A stretch of DNA of 64,000 bases. It comes from Adiantum capillus-veneris (taxonomy: Eukaryota; Streptophyta; Polypodiopsida; Polypodiales; Pteridaceae). Below, one piece after another: positions 23,139 through 33,529 of this stretch; position 1 is the stretch's first letter, and each line of letters opens with the position of its first letter. Location of the stretch: NCBI GenBank assembly GCA_014529385.2, contig CM043959.1, forward strand, positions 63,193,753-63,257,752, written 5' to 3'. Under the pieces are notes generated by a model. The model saw only the letters and a program-made list of their open reading frames with translations, made no database searches and had not been told where the DNA came from. The position numbers and the translations under genes are program-made.

Positions 23139-24671
23139 TTACGAAGCACGATTGTCTCTAAGACTCTCTTGAATAGCCTTGGTGAGATCTGCTAAAGTCA
23201 TCTCAGATATCTTTGGCTCCTTAGCAATAGGCTTTAGGGTCATTGGCTGATGCCCTGATGCTTGCGAGCTAATAGATTTAGGCTCAACAGACACTCTTTC
23301 TCCTTGAATCATTAAATTATCCTCCAATTGGATTGCATTGGTGGTGACTGCTTCCCAAGTGGTGATACCTCTAATGACTAGGCAATTGTAGATATCCTCA
23401 TGCCGTAATCCCCTAATGAATCTATCAAGCAAATGGTTATTGTTGAAGCGCTCATTTTGATTACAACGAGAATTAAAATGCTTCAAACGAATTATAAAGT
23501 CTCTCACCGACTCTCCTTCCTCTCGTTGGGCTTTCTGGAGCAGAGAGGCTACACCCCAAAGCACTCCCTCTCGTATGTATTCTTTTAAGAACAGTCTCCT
23601 AAGAGTAGGGTAAATCGTTTTTTCTTCCACCCTTAGGGTTCTATACCAATCCCCAGCCTTTCCACTTAAGGATAGGCTTAAAGCATTTCTCTTATGTAGG
23701 TCATTGTGTTCTCCTAGAGAATCGCATATTTGTTCAAACACTTCGATATGCTTTCTTACATCCCCGTCTCCACTAAATTTTTGTGTGAGCTTGGCTATTT
23801 GTACTGCCTTACTTATAGGCTCTCTATCAGACGTGTTACGCATATTCTCAGCAATAGATCGACCAATAGCTTGAGCAAATGTTGCCAAGTCACCTAAGTG
23901 AGCAGGCACCCTGGGTGGAGGTGCTCCAGAGACTGCATGTGGAGTAGGTATTGGCATTGGGCTTGGTGCATAGGAAGCCCTTGGGTTCCACGTTGGGTAC
24001 GATGTTGTGCCATGTGGTGGTCCATAGTTCATATGGGTGGCCCTAGGCATAGCAGACGTCGGATGTGACATGCCAATACTAGCCAGTATAGTTCCATGGA
24101 AATAAGAACTTGTGTATTGTGGTTGTGGAGCATAGGTAGTTGAAACAATGGGAGGGGTAGGGACTACATGAGTGTGATGACCCATAGGTGCATATGATTG
24201 GTACACACTTGTAGGTACTGTTGCAGGCATTGAGCTACCATGTAGTGGTGCTTTACTAACAAATGAGGTCCATGGCGTGTTTCTTGGCATGCCCATCATT
24301 GGGGTAGGCATGATAGTCGTGGTGTCATCAAGGGAAAGATGAGCTAGACTCGGAAAAGTAAAGCTATCACTTGTGGGCTCAGATTGCATTGAGACCCCTG
24401 GCGAAACAACATATGGGGGATCGATGGGACTCACTGGGGGAGTCTCCATTTGTGATAGAGTGGGTTGTTTCCCTTTGCCCGTGTCTAAAAATCGCATAGG
24501 ACCCGTTGAAGGTATGTTTATTCCTAGATTTTGCCTCTCGGACTGGATAATCCTATGGATGACATTGCAGATCATGTGTTGTTGTTCCTCTAGACTAGTG
24601 GCACTAGATGTAGATTGTACAACTTCTAACCAACCCACATGGTATGTGTAGCCCATGTATAGGTCGGTCAA
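23139..24671 (-). CDS. E5 Gag capsid part
   Basis: 510 open codons. The first ~250 residues are Pro/Thr/Ser/Met-rich, low-complexity spacer. Residues ~270-430 carry the retrotransposon gag pattern: IAKLTQKFSGDGDVRKHIEVF, LSLSGKAGDWYRTL, TLRRLFLKEYIREG, EGESVRDFIIRLKHFNSRC, FIRGLRHEDIYNCL and TWEAVTTNAIQLE. The end resembles a short coiled segment (LADLTKAIQESL). Gag assembles the cytoplasmic particle. The upstream segment 25289-24879 (PT/S-rich, 136 codons) and the 24878-24672 stretch are in the same frame with two stops, so the original N-terminus was probably near 25289. Confidence 0.85.
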   Translation of the reverse strand: MTDLYMGYTYHVGWLEVVQSTSSATSLEEQQHMICNVIHRIIQSERQNLGINIPSTGPMRFLDTGKGKQPTLSQMETPPVSPIDPPYVVSPGVSMQSEPTSDSFTFPSLAHLSLDDTTTIMPTPMMGMPRNTPWTSFVSKAPLHGSSMPATVPTSVYQSYAPMGHHTHVVPTPPIVSTTYAPQPQYTSSYFHGTILASIGMSHPTSAMPRATHMNYGPPHGTTSYPTWNPRASYAPSPMPIPTPHAVSGAPPPRVPAHLGDLATFAQAIGRSIAENMRNTSDREPISKAVQIAKLTQKFSGDGDVRKHIEVFEQICDSLGEHNDLHKRNALSLSLSGKAGDWYRTLRVEEKTIYPTLRRLFLKEYIREGVLWGVASLLQKAQREEGESVRDFIIRLKHFNSRCNQNERFNNNHLLDRFIRGLRHEDIYNCLVIRGITTWEAVTTNAIQLEDNLMIQGERVSVEPKSISSQASGHQPMTLKPIAKEPKISEMTLADLTKAIQESLRDNRAS

Positions 24672-24878
24672 AGTCTCCGTGTGTAGGTCATATTACCAAT
24701 TTTCATTGAGAAATACCCCGTCCAAACTTGGTGTACTAGAGGGTTGCCGTAAGGTGGATGCAATGTTGCTTCCCGTTTTTTGACTTTTAGTCACCGCTAC
24801 CTTAGAGGCGACTTTGGAAGGTGGTAGCTCGGTAGGGCCCTCATTAAATGAGGTAGGTAGAATGTCCACATGGACACT

Positions 24879-25289
24879 CTAAGGGAGTGTGGGGTCTACA
24901 GGAGATGTGAATGGTGATTCTACTTCCCCACCCCCTTCGTTTACTTCACTAGCCGTAGGTTCAGAGCGCGTAGCTCTACTAAAAGTTTCCATCAAACGGC
25001 TAAAAACACTAGTTCCAGGTTGTTGGGCCCAGCTAGGCACAGTTTCATTTGTTCCCCCGGGGCTTTGTGTAAGATGCTCTTCCATAATATCGTAGTCAGA
25101 GGAAGAGTCGCTAGTCGCTATATTTGGGTCCTGGGTTGCACTACCTTGGGTCCCCGCCGAGGGCGTAGACCCTAGCGTGGAAGGATAGTGAGTACCCCCA
25201 TAAATCGAAGCACTAGCTAGTTGTTCGGACTCTAGCACACAACCAGGGCATAGATACATGTGCTTTGGGTGCCCTACAAGTGTCGGCAA
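24879..25289 (-). CDS. E5 polyprotein N-terminal segment (low complexity)
   Basis: 136 codons in the same phase as Gag, joined to it through two stops (about 24876 and 24711). Rich in Ser, Thr, Gly and Glu (SSSDYDIMEEHLTQS, EVNEGGGEVESPF), with a possible CPGC pair near residue 14. No domain recognised. The start at 25289 is the first Met of the frame after the leader; the true start could be elsewhere. Confidence 0.55.
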   Translation of the reverse strand: MPTLVGHPKHMYLCPGCVLESEQLASASIYGGTHYPSTLGSTPSAGTQGSATQDPNIATSDSSSDYDIMEEHLTQSPGGTNETVPSWAQQPGTSVFSRLMETFSRATRSEPTASEVNEGGGEVESPFTSPVDPTLP

Positions 25290-26034
25290 GTACCCTCAAA
25301 GGTTACTTGCTTTGTTTTGTGGGTGTTTTGCACCCCGTTTTCTACTTGATTTTTTCTTGTTTTTGATGTTTTTTTAATGTTTGATTTTTTTTTATTAAAG
25401 TGTGTGATAGCTCAAAACGAGCGTATCACTTAGAGGGTCGCTGTGTGCTTTACAGCACAATTTCGGGCATCTGACGTTCCGTTGGTCCTCAAAAAATCGA
25501 TTTTTAGCTACGTGTGAAGCTAAAATTTGTTTTTTTAAAAGGCGATTGAGGCCTAGGCCTGAGCGTGAGCTTGGGCTTGGGTCTGGGAGATATTCCTGAT
25601 CCCGGTTCTACCTTTAAATTTTTATTTATTTATTTTTTTAAAATTTTAAGAATAAGGTCGCCGCGGCGTGCGCGAGAGCACACACACACTCTATCTACCT
25701 ACTTCTAACTAATATACCTACTCTTACATACTAACACACTCTATTAACTCTCACTAATCTACTTCCTACTTACTATACACAGAAAACTAACTACCTTAAT
25801 ACACAGAGAATAAACACAGAACCTTTGAAATCTCTATTAACAAAGAAAACTAACTTCCTTAATACACAGAGAATAAACACAGAACCTTTGAAAACTCAAT
25901 TAACAAAAAAAAGCACACAGTATAACACCAAATCCCTCTTCTCAACATACACACACTCCTTCCTTACCTTTCCTACAATAGAAATTGCACCACGGAGAAG
26001 CACAGAGTGCTACTCGAGCTTCATGTATGGCGTT
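25290..26034 (-). other. E5 leader between primer site and polyprotein
   Basis: Low-complexity, pyrimidine/A-rich DNA (25.68-25.98 kb) containing a ~62-bp tandem duplication (copies beginning near 25796 and 25858, sharing ACACAGAGAATAAACACAGA). No open frame of note. Confidence 0.6.
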
Positions 26035-26051
26035 CCCCGGCAGCGTCACCA
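26035..26051 (-). promoter_or_regulatory. E5 primer-binding site, Athila/Tat-like
   Basis: Minus-strand reading after the 5' LTR is TTTT then TGGTGACGCTGCCGGGG, a diverged form of the TGGCGCCGTTGCCGGGG site typical of plant Athila/Tat elements. It fixes orientation and confirms the right LTR as 5'. Confidence 0.75.
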
Positions 26052-26055
26052 AAAA

Positions 26056-26662
26056 TGTGCGCGTCTGTCGCACGTGTCAATGCAAGGAACTTTCCGATAC
26101 ACCGTGTGCGAGCCACAAATGCCTCCAAGCACACAACAAGCCTAAACTAGTTAGCTCAAAGAAGGCGATGGTGTGTCACTCACCGCTCTACGCTTGCTTC
26201 GTGGAGGATTCCTCGCCGCGAAGAAGAAGGAGCTGTCGCTTCGCCGTGCTCAACCGCTTCGCCGCCGCCGTCGTGCCTTCATAATGCTCGATCACCCACA
26301 CACACACTCTATCTCTCTCTCTCACATACACACACACACAAGGAGGTGAAGAAGAAGAAGATGGAGATGGAGATGGAGCAAGAGCACTCTTTTATTGCAC
26401 AAATGAGAGAATGAGTGAATTTTAGGTTTAGTTGACTTTTATATGAGCTCGCCCCATTCACACTTGGGCGCTCATGCTTAGCCAACTAATACCTTGAATG
26501 TTCCAGTTAGAGTGCGTCTCTCATCGGCGATCACTCTTACTCTTTTCCTATTGGACTGACAAGCCTGGTACCTGACTCTACCAAATAAATAATACAATGT
26601 CCGCCGTAGGTTACAACGTCCGTTGTAGGTGATATGGTGTCCGTGAGCCATGAGGGTAAACA
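26056..26662 (-). repeat. E5 5' LTR (607 bp)
   Basis: Plus-strand ends are TGTGCGCGTCTG and GAGGGTAAACA, directly followed by target duplication CGCAT. It includes a GAAGAAGAAGATGGAGATGG purine run and a CT/CA-rich tract shared with the partner. Confidence 0.93.
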
Positions 26663-26667
26663 CGCAT

Positions 26668-26765
26668 CTTCAACCCCAGTGAAAATGGGAAATCCCGCCC
26701 AAGCCATCACTAGCAACACTTGCTCTTCAAAGGCCTCACCTTTGGCATCACAAAAATCACTGCTT
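26668..26765 (-). pseudogene. E4 Gag N-terminal fragment (5' side of E5)
   Basis: Reading toward E5 on the minus strand gives DFCDAKGEAFEEQVLL, VMAWAGFPIFTGVED and Ala at the target site; the frame resumes after E5 at 17873 with ETWLQDYG. TG-VEDAETWL is the expected gag pattern. Upstream there is a stop (TGA near 26777), so the original start codon is not clear; an ATG lies at codon VMAW. Confidence 0.75.
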
Positions 26766-26790
26766 CGACTTCAACTAGGAGCATGAGCAT

Positions 26791-26810
26791 ACTCCTCAGT
26801 GGGGGCACCA
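26791..26810 (-). promoter_or_regulatory. Probable E4 primer-binding site
   Basis: Five bases inside the 5' LTR, the minus strand reads TGGTGCCCCCACTGAGGAGT. The same sequence stands at the same position in E11 (61206-61225). It begins with the TGG complementary to a tRNA CCA end, but I cannot name the tRNA. Conservation between two diverged elements supports function. Confidence 0.6.
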
Positions 26811-26815
26811 GAAGA

Positions 26816-27050
26816 TGGAGAGGGGGAATGGGGGAACACGCCCGACACAAACACAGGCGCCTCTCTAGAGCTCAGGGCATTCACAGCACCCCAATCCACT
26901 TAGTGAGCACCTTCGACTCACAGAATTCACACTATCGCACACACGATCAAACACAACTTGACTCAATGCAGGGCAGACGCACTCAAATAGACCACCAATC
27001 AACCCGCACCCACAAAACGGCTGCAATCACCACCTACCCCTGCACACATA

Positions 27051-27111
<61 letters not shown>

Positions 27112-28802
27112 ACACACACCCATCGGGGGGGCAAACACGACATCACACACCTGACATCACGTGCAATAGAACAGAGCAGGAGAAGGGGGTGGAAAGGAAA
27201 TAGCACGACAAGAAATGTCCGTTTTCAATGGGGGGAACTCACTCCTTGCTCAAAAAAACACTATAGCCGCACTCGGCTACACAAAATACATAGGGGGAGG
27301 TGCTCTTTGGGCCCTTTGTAGACAAAAAACACTCTTGGATCTTTTCCCTGTGGCTCCCAAGCCTCACGAGGCGACCAAAAGCCCTCAAAAATGATAAAAA
27401 AGACTCCTTTATAGAGGGGGAGCACCCATTTTAGCATGTTTGGCCTCTTTCTGACACATGGCGAGATCTTTTATCTCACTCTCTCACTCTCACTCGCTTT
27501 GCTCTTTGCTGCTGTGGGACTTTCCCCTTACATGAGGGGGGGAGGCAATAGCGATGTCGCTATTGCTCCCTCTCTCCTCCTTAAAATTTTGGCCATGGGA
27601 CCATCCACTGCCATGTCATCACTTCCATCTGCCGGACTCCGCCGCCGCTCCGGGCGCGCGCCACTGCGTCGTCGCCACACTTGCCAATTGCCGCCGCCAA
27701 AAGCCCCACAGGGCCGAGTGCCGCTCGGCAACGCCAACCTCCGCCTGTGCAGCGCCAACGGCGCTTTCCGTCATAGCCCACACCGCATGGAGCTCCAAGC
27801 TCCTTCTCCACCTTATGATACCAATGGGAGGCACTCGCCCCAGCCCATATAGGGTTCGATATTAAGGCTACAATTTTCATGTGGGTTTACTCTCAGGCCA
27901 CGTGGCAGTCCACTAGTTAAGCATCCTTCAAGCCTTCACAAAACCCACCATTTAAACTGAAAAAGAAAACCCCATTTTCACTTGCATCGGGTACTCTGCT
28001 TGGCCTTGCCCAATTGTTCTATGCACCGGCCGTCAAACCCGACCGATAGAGCGGGTTCCTGACTTCAAATTTCCCCGTGCTCACTGCACTTCGAGTCCCC
28101 GGAGTCCGCTATCTTATGCGACCAAAAACTTGAAAAATCATCCGCACACCTTCTACTGCCATCGGCTCCCAACTTCATCTCCCTGTATCTGGCCACCCGA
28201 ACATCCGATTGACGTGCAGTCGATTCCGACTAGCCCTACATGGTGAACACTCCCACCGAGAACCTTGGCGAGGCTCAAAAAACTGCCAGATGGCACACCC
28301 TCCAATGCGGCCAAGTGGGCTCAGACCCGGCCTCTGGAAAATCTTTAACTGACCATATCTTGCTATCCAGAGCTCCGATTCACAATCCAAAAAGATAGGC
28401 ATGCTCCACAACTCGAGCACTACACGCATATACACTGACATCAACCCGGGCCACCTGTCCCCAGCTACCGTGTCCATCGGGGATCTGCTACACACTTTAG
28501 CTTTAAACTGTAATATCTTGAGCACCAAGGCTCCGTTTGACGAGCCGTCGGGACCGGCTTCTAGAGCACATTGAACTCTACATTCTAGAGCACTGACTTG
28601 GCATTTCGGGAACCTTGACTGCCATCCCATCTAGACCATTCTGTAGCACTTTTGGCCTTAAAAACCGCTTCGAGCATACAGCTCCGCTATCCTTGGGCTG
28701 CCTAGGGCTTTGGTACCTGCCCTAGCCTTTTGCACTGCACTCACATGCTGCCTCTGCCTGGCATAGACCATCTCCTAGCTCGGACCAACTTTAGCTGCAC
28801 CA
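26816..28802 (-). repeat. E4 5' LTR (1987 bp)
   Basis: Begins TGGAGAGGGGGAATGGGGG and ends TAGCTGCACCA on the plus strand, followed at once by ACGG, the target duplication. Contains (CT)n at 27054-27107 (54 bp). Open frames inside are matched in the partner LTR and have no protein family motif. Confidence 0.93.
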
Positions 28803-28806
28803 ACGG

Positions 28807-29577
28807 TATGTACCATCTTTCTTTTGCACTAAAAGGACTGGAGAACAAAAGGGAGAGGAGCTAGGCCTCACCATCCCTTTGTATACCAATTCTTGTATTT
28901 GCCTCATGATCTCCTCCTTGAGCTCGGGAAAGTCGATAAGGAGGCTTGTTAGGCGGTGAGCTTCCTGGTAGGAGCTCAATTCGATAGTCATCATCCCCTC
29001 GTTTTGGAGGTAATTCCATGGGGATATCATCGATGAAAACATCTTGGAATCCATTTAGAAAAGTAGACAAGTCTAACTCTTCTTGATTCCTACCATTTTC
29101 ATTTGATAAACCATTAGCGTCATTAGTGGATTCTTTGACAAAAATCATGTTCGCAGAAATTGATCTTTTGATTGACTTATCAAAAGTTGGTGAATTTACA
29201 AGTGGTATAGTACGACTAGACTCATTAGGATCTATATACATGTTCTTTCCCCTGGAGGTGAAGTAGAGTCACCTTTTAGGAAACTTCATGTTGGCAGCCA
29301 TGCAATCAAACCATGGCTCCCCTAGGATAGCATCCTCATGTTGGAGAGCAGAGATGAAAAAGTCTTCCTTGTTGACATAGCTTTGGACATGAAGCCTCAA
29401 CTTCCCAATCAAGGGAGTAATGGAGTCTTGCTACCCCTTGAAAGTTGTGTCAGCCATTACAATATCTCCCATCTCAAAAGCTTGAATGCCCAACTTGGTG
29501 GCCAACTCCGTTGATATGAAGTTGTGAGTAGAGCCAGGGTCAAACAAAATGAAGGCATCATGCTCCCTTACCTTTTC
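28807..29577 (-). pseudogene. E2 retropepsin and N-terminal part of RT
   Basis: The retropepsin starts LFDPGSTHNFIS (active site D-P-G instead of D-S/T-G) and retains AILGEPWF. A linker follows (29241-28861, NGFQDVFIDDIPMELPPKRG, the usual plant 'LPP.R..DH.I.L..G' region, here DDYRIELLPGSSPPNKPPYRLS). RT then begins IMRQIQELVYKGMVRPSSSPF and CSPVLLVQKKDGTYR, stopping exactly at the E4 target site; the next residues (MCVDYRAL) are at 13887 and below. A frameshift lies in PPYRLS near 28.9 kb. Joined in position this was a standard gypsy protease-RT order. Confidence 0.85.
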
Positions 29578-31025
29578 CTAAGCATAGGAGAGAGATGATC
29601 CTTTGCAATGAGCATCATCTTTTTGATCTTTGATGGTGGAAGCCCTAGGAGTCTCATTGTGAGCATTTTTCTTGGTGCAAGAACGATAGCCATGTCCTTG
29701 TTCCCCACACTTAAAACACTTGTGGTCCTTGAGAAAAGCTTCAAGCTCTTCATGAGAGAGTTTTGTTTTACCTTTGTAAACTCCCTTCTCCTTGGACCTA
29801 TTGTTGTTGTTGTAGAAAGTGCCTTGGGAAGAATTTTGGGCATTGGTTTTTTCCTTTGCATCATTTTTATCTTTGTTTTCCATGGGTTTGACATTTCGTG
29901 TAGCCCCTTGTTGGAAATTGATGCGTGAAGCAACCATGGTGTGGTGGATTACTTCGGTGATAGAACCAGGCCGTTGGGAGTTGACATACTCGGCCATTTC
30001 TTCAAGAAATCCCTCACAAAATTGTTGCTTTTTCTCGGCAAAGTCTATCTTTTGGAAGTTAGTAGCCTTGAGATGTAAATCCCAAAACTTGTCTACGTGA
30101 AAAAAGCTTCAAACTGCGCCATTTGGTAAGCACTTTGTCCTTTGTATTGCTTGCAAGGAATTTCTTCATGATGGAAACTTGTAGAGTTTTCCATGTCTTT
30201 GGGGCTTCACCGTTTCCATGAAGGCTAGCCCACCATTGATGAGCCGATTTTTGGAAGTGCATAGCTACATGGTGTAGCTTGGAGGACTCCTTGAAGCCCT
30301 TGTCTCCAAAGACCACATCAAATTGTTGGATTAAGGCCAATAATTTGTTAGTGGCACCAAAGGTGCCATAGTAGGTGAGAAAAGATATACTCTTTCCTCC
30401 CTCTTTGAGCTTCTTGAGCTTTTGTGATCTTCGCCATGCAGGGTATAATTTGTGATGTCCTCCCCTCTTGTATTCTCTAGGAGAATAGCCATAGATTTTG
30501 TTGGGAGAGGAGGAAGGTGAAGAATAAGGAGAAGAGGGTGACCTCTTTCTTGAGCTTTTCTTCCTTTGTTCCTCTCTTCCCTTCCGGAGTGACAAGGAGA
30601 AGGACTGTGTGTTGATCGTTCCTCATGGGAGGAGTTGGCGAGCGTCTAGACCACCACTATCTTCGTGGAGCCACATCTTCAGAGGAACTTAGGGATTCGT
30701 TACTTTATTGTTCTTTGGATTCCTCCTCTTGTATGGGAGAGAGTTTTCTTTTGGGGGTCTCGTCAAGAGGCCTCCTAATCTCTCTCTCCTCTTGGAGAGA
30801 AAGGGAAATCTCATAAGCAGGAAGAGGTTGAGTAACTTAGGCTTGCAAAGTAGGGTTGCCCATAGCTTGATGCAACCTAGTAACAAGATAATTGATAAAC
30901 ATGAGGGAATCATCACTAGCACCTTCATGTGCAAAATCAAAGTTATCAATGTTCATTCTAGTCTCTTGGTTATTGTCATCCATGCTAATTATACTTATGT
31001 GTTTACTTAGTGTATTCTTTGGCAA
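29578..31025 (-). pseudogene. E2 Gag with one zinc knuckle
   Basis: Three open parts in different frames. 31025-30837 gives the N-terminus (MDDNNQETRMNIDNF). 30595-30059 carries a Ser/Arg-rich stretch (SPSSPYSSPSSSPNK) and the capsid pattern LHHVAMHFQKSAHQWWASL and WKTLQVSIMKKFLAS. 29997-29578 has MAEYVNSQRPGSITEVIHH and a canonical knuckle CFKCGEQGHGYRSC (CX2CX4HX4C). The order capsid then knuckle then protease is usual for chromovirus gag. It would assemble particles and bind genomic RNA. At least two frameshifts and several stops inactivate it. Confidence 0.85.
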
Positions 31026-31370
31026 CTCAAAACCTTAGTTGCTTCTCCTCTTAGCACTTAAGTATCTACACCCACGACTCGAATTAGTTAATTATAAAGA
31101 GTAGTGGGGTGGGTCTAACATAGAAGAATTATCGAGGGATAGATCCTTTTGGACTTCTTATGGCTCAATAATGGTAAAGCCTTAGGCAAGTCTAAAAAGA
31201 CCCCATTATTAAGACCAAAGCTCCCGAGGTGTGCACCATATCCCACATAGTGGGCTCAAAAAAATCGATAATAGATCCCAGTCCCACTTACCCTAATATA
31301 ATTAACAAAATCAACCATTACTAGGCTACTTAAGGACCTGTCTTCTTAAGCAAGAAAAGAGAAAACAAAT
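31026..31370 (-). other. E2 leader
   Basis: 345 bp between primer site and gag with no open frame; ordinary leader DNA of the element. Confidence 0.6.
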
Positions 31371-31383
31371 GCTCTGATACCAA
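31371..31383 (-). promoter_or_regulatory. E2 primer-binding site (initiator tRNA-Met)
   Basis: The minus strand reads TTGGTATCAGAGC next to the 5' LTR end (TTACA). This is a perfect 12-base match to the standard plant tRNA-iMet site, with one spacer base. Confidence 0.93.
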
Positions 31384-32823
31384 TGTAATGGATATGGCAT
31401 ATGAACTTTGAGAATAGTGGAATTAAGAGAATTAGAGTGAGCATTTTTGTGAGATTACTTTGAGAACATTGAGGGTGAAATTAATTGATGGTAGCAACAT
31501 GAACATAGTACTTAATTAACTTGGAATGAACAATACTTTTACAAGAGAGAGTACAGAGAACATGACAATAGTTGAGGATCGGATTTACTTGGAGCTGGTC
31601 CCCCTCCAAAAGGGGTTTGTATTATAGATGATCCCATCAAGAGAGACTTGTTACAATAAAATCTTTGTGTTCCTTGTGACCTTGGTGATGCTATGAAGAT
31701 GGAAAGCTTCATGCATCACGAGCTTAACATAAACTTTGAAAAAATCATTAACTATCCCAAGCCTCAATCCCAAGGGCTCAAACACCTTCGAAGGTGGAAA
31801 GAGCTAGCGGGGAATGAGGGTAGGGAAGAGGAAGATGAATCATCCATAGGAGAAAGAAATAGTTCCTCACTTATCATCACTCTTCTTGCTTAGAATAGCA
31901 TAATAGCATAGTAATGAAGATAAAGAAGATGGAGATCTTAAGCATTGAAGCATGGATCTTGGCTAGATTTGCATTCCATAGCCAAGAGTGTTATTGTAGG
32001 CTCTCCACTTCTCAACAAGCTTGGAGAAGGAGATGGAGTTCTTGCACTTTGTACTCCACACAATGAGAGAATGTGTGTGTGTGTGTGTGTGTGTGTGGGA
32101 GTGTATACCCCCCCCCTCTCATGCTTGGTCCACCTCTCTCTCTCTCTCTTGTATTATTTTATTATTTCATTTGGACATGTATTCTCTTTTTCCTATTTGA
32201 GAGAAAGAACTTAATTTATTTTATTTGTATCTAAATTGTCATTGGACCCCTTTAAAACCTATCCAATAGAATTCAAACACGTCATGAGGGCCATATGTGG
32301 AGGATCATTTGAACACGTGTCTTTGATGCTTATTAAGCCATTCGGTTGAATTCAATACTTCAAGGACTTAGTCAATCAAGCATGGAAACATTGATGCCTC
32401 TTGAGAATTATATTTGAATTGAATACTTCAAGAAATTTAGTCATTTAAGCATATGAGAAACACCTCAAGCTTTTGGGTAAGGTTCCCACTAACACTTAGC
32501 AATCCAACAAGCACCTCGTGCTTGGGCAGGATTCCCACCTCAAGGTCAGCCCTAGCTTGCCTAAGGTCAAAGGACTTTTGAACACTAACTTTTGGAGGTC
32601 TTTAATGAAGCTAACTCTACAGTTTTTAAGCTCCATTAGGTAGCAATTTTTTTTAACATACCATCTCTCATTTGAACCCATTTTAACCTTGGCTCTGTGT
32701 TGAGACAGATCCATAAGCACATGCCTATATTCTAACTCTTGTTCCCATTTATTCTCCCACATTAAATGATTAGTTTGATATGAGAAAATCCTTTGGGTTA
32801 GTTAGATATTAGATTTTATGACA
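31384..32823 (-). repeat. E2 5' LTR (1440 bp)
   Basis: Plus-strand ends are TGTAATGG and TTTATGACA. It matches the 3' LTR and preserves the unoccupied E3 target (TTAAG at 32626-32630, flanked by CTCCATTAGG). It contains (GT)n at about 32071-32097, a C8 run and a short (CT)n near 32132-32150, all different in length from the partner. Confidence 0.93.
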
Positions 32824-33450
32824 CATCTCACAGACAATATCTTCATTGCCTCTATTGTCTGGGTACTCAAGCCTAAAAGCCTTGATCAGTTTATTGTAAG
32901 ACCTGAGATGGAAAGCTTGATAGTGGTAATACCATTTTCTTGTCGCATCTTTTTGTGTTTGAGGAAAATACTCTCCCTAGTCATCTTCATTAATAAGCTT
33001 TAATACAGTATATTGCTCAAATCATCTTTTTTCCCGCGTTTGAAAACTGAAAAAAGTTCTTTAAAGAAGCAGTGTAATCATGCCTGCTTATATCATCTAT
33101 GGTTCCTCTGGTCTTGGTAGCCTGACTTCGTCTGGATCTCTTCCCTTAATGATCAATGTCGGCATCCCAGTGACCTTCCTTTTTAGTTTAAGTCTCAGTC
33201 TCTACCCTAGCCTTCCTGCTTGTACTATGATGACTACCTTTGCTACCCTTGGCCTCAGCTGTCTTGTGTGTGGACCAAGAACCTTGAGTCCTAGTTTTTG
33301 TTCCTCACGCTTAGCCATCCTCCTCCTTGAGTGATTGGAATGTTGAGAGTCTCTGGCCTCTTCAACATTACTCTGCTCCTCTTGAACCTAAGTCTCACTC
33401 TCAACGTCCCTCTCAGTATCAACCTCTCTTGCTGACACTTCTGGAATAGG
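32824..33450 (-). pseudogene. E1 gag N-terminal part (beyond E2)
   Basis: The minus strand reads an acidic start region (VDPIPEVSAREVDTERDVES), a basic RRRMAKREEQK stretch, then the gag capsid pattern RKWYYHYQAFHLRSYNKLI, KAFRLEYPDN and NEDIVCEM up to the E2 border. It continues at 6528 with KLDKIRQGK. At least one frameshift (near the GKKDDLSN region) and stops occur. The continuation across 26 kb of E2 shows that E2 inserted into E1. Confidence 0.8.
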
Positions 33451-33529
33451 GTCAACTCGTGTGGAATCGATACAAAACCGAGATCACAATTTGCGACCAG
33501 AAATGACTCTGGGCCAGACACAACCACCA

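Larger units (their letters stand above)
17874..26662 (-). mobile_element. E5: Gag-protease-'WVPK' LTR element lacking RT and integrase
   Basis: LTRs of 600 and 607 bp (17874-18473 and 26056-26662), a perfect 5-bp target duplication CGCAT (17869-17873 and 26663-26667) and an Athila/Tat-type primer site define an 8.79-kb element. It is inserted within E4 gag; the host frame is continuous across the site (FTGVEDA then ETWLQDY). Internal DNA holds one long minus-strand frame (25289 to 20121) with Gag, zinc knuckles, a protease and a Trp-Val-Pro-Lys-rich region, then 1.6 kb of non-coding DNA where pol would be expected. It is therefore a coding but non-autonomous element, with architecture shared by E9. 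Confidence 0.93.

Noticed and set aside
29608-30100. Plus-strand hydrophobic open frames resembling membrane proteins
   Set aside because: They are antisense of E2 gag, whose zinc knuckle and capsid motifs are evident.
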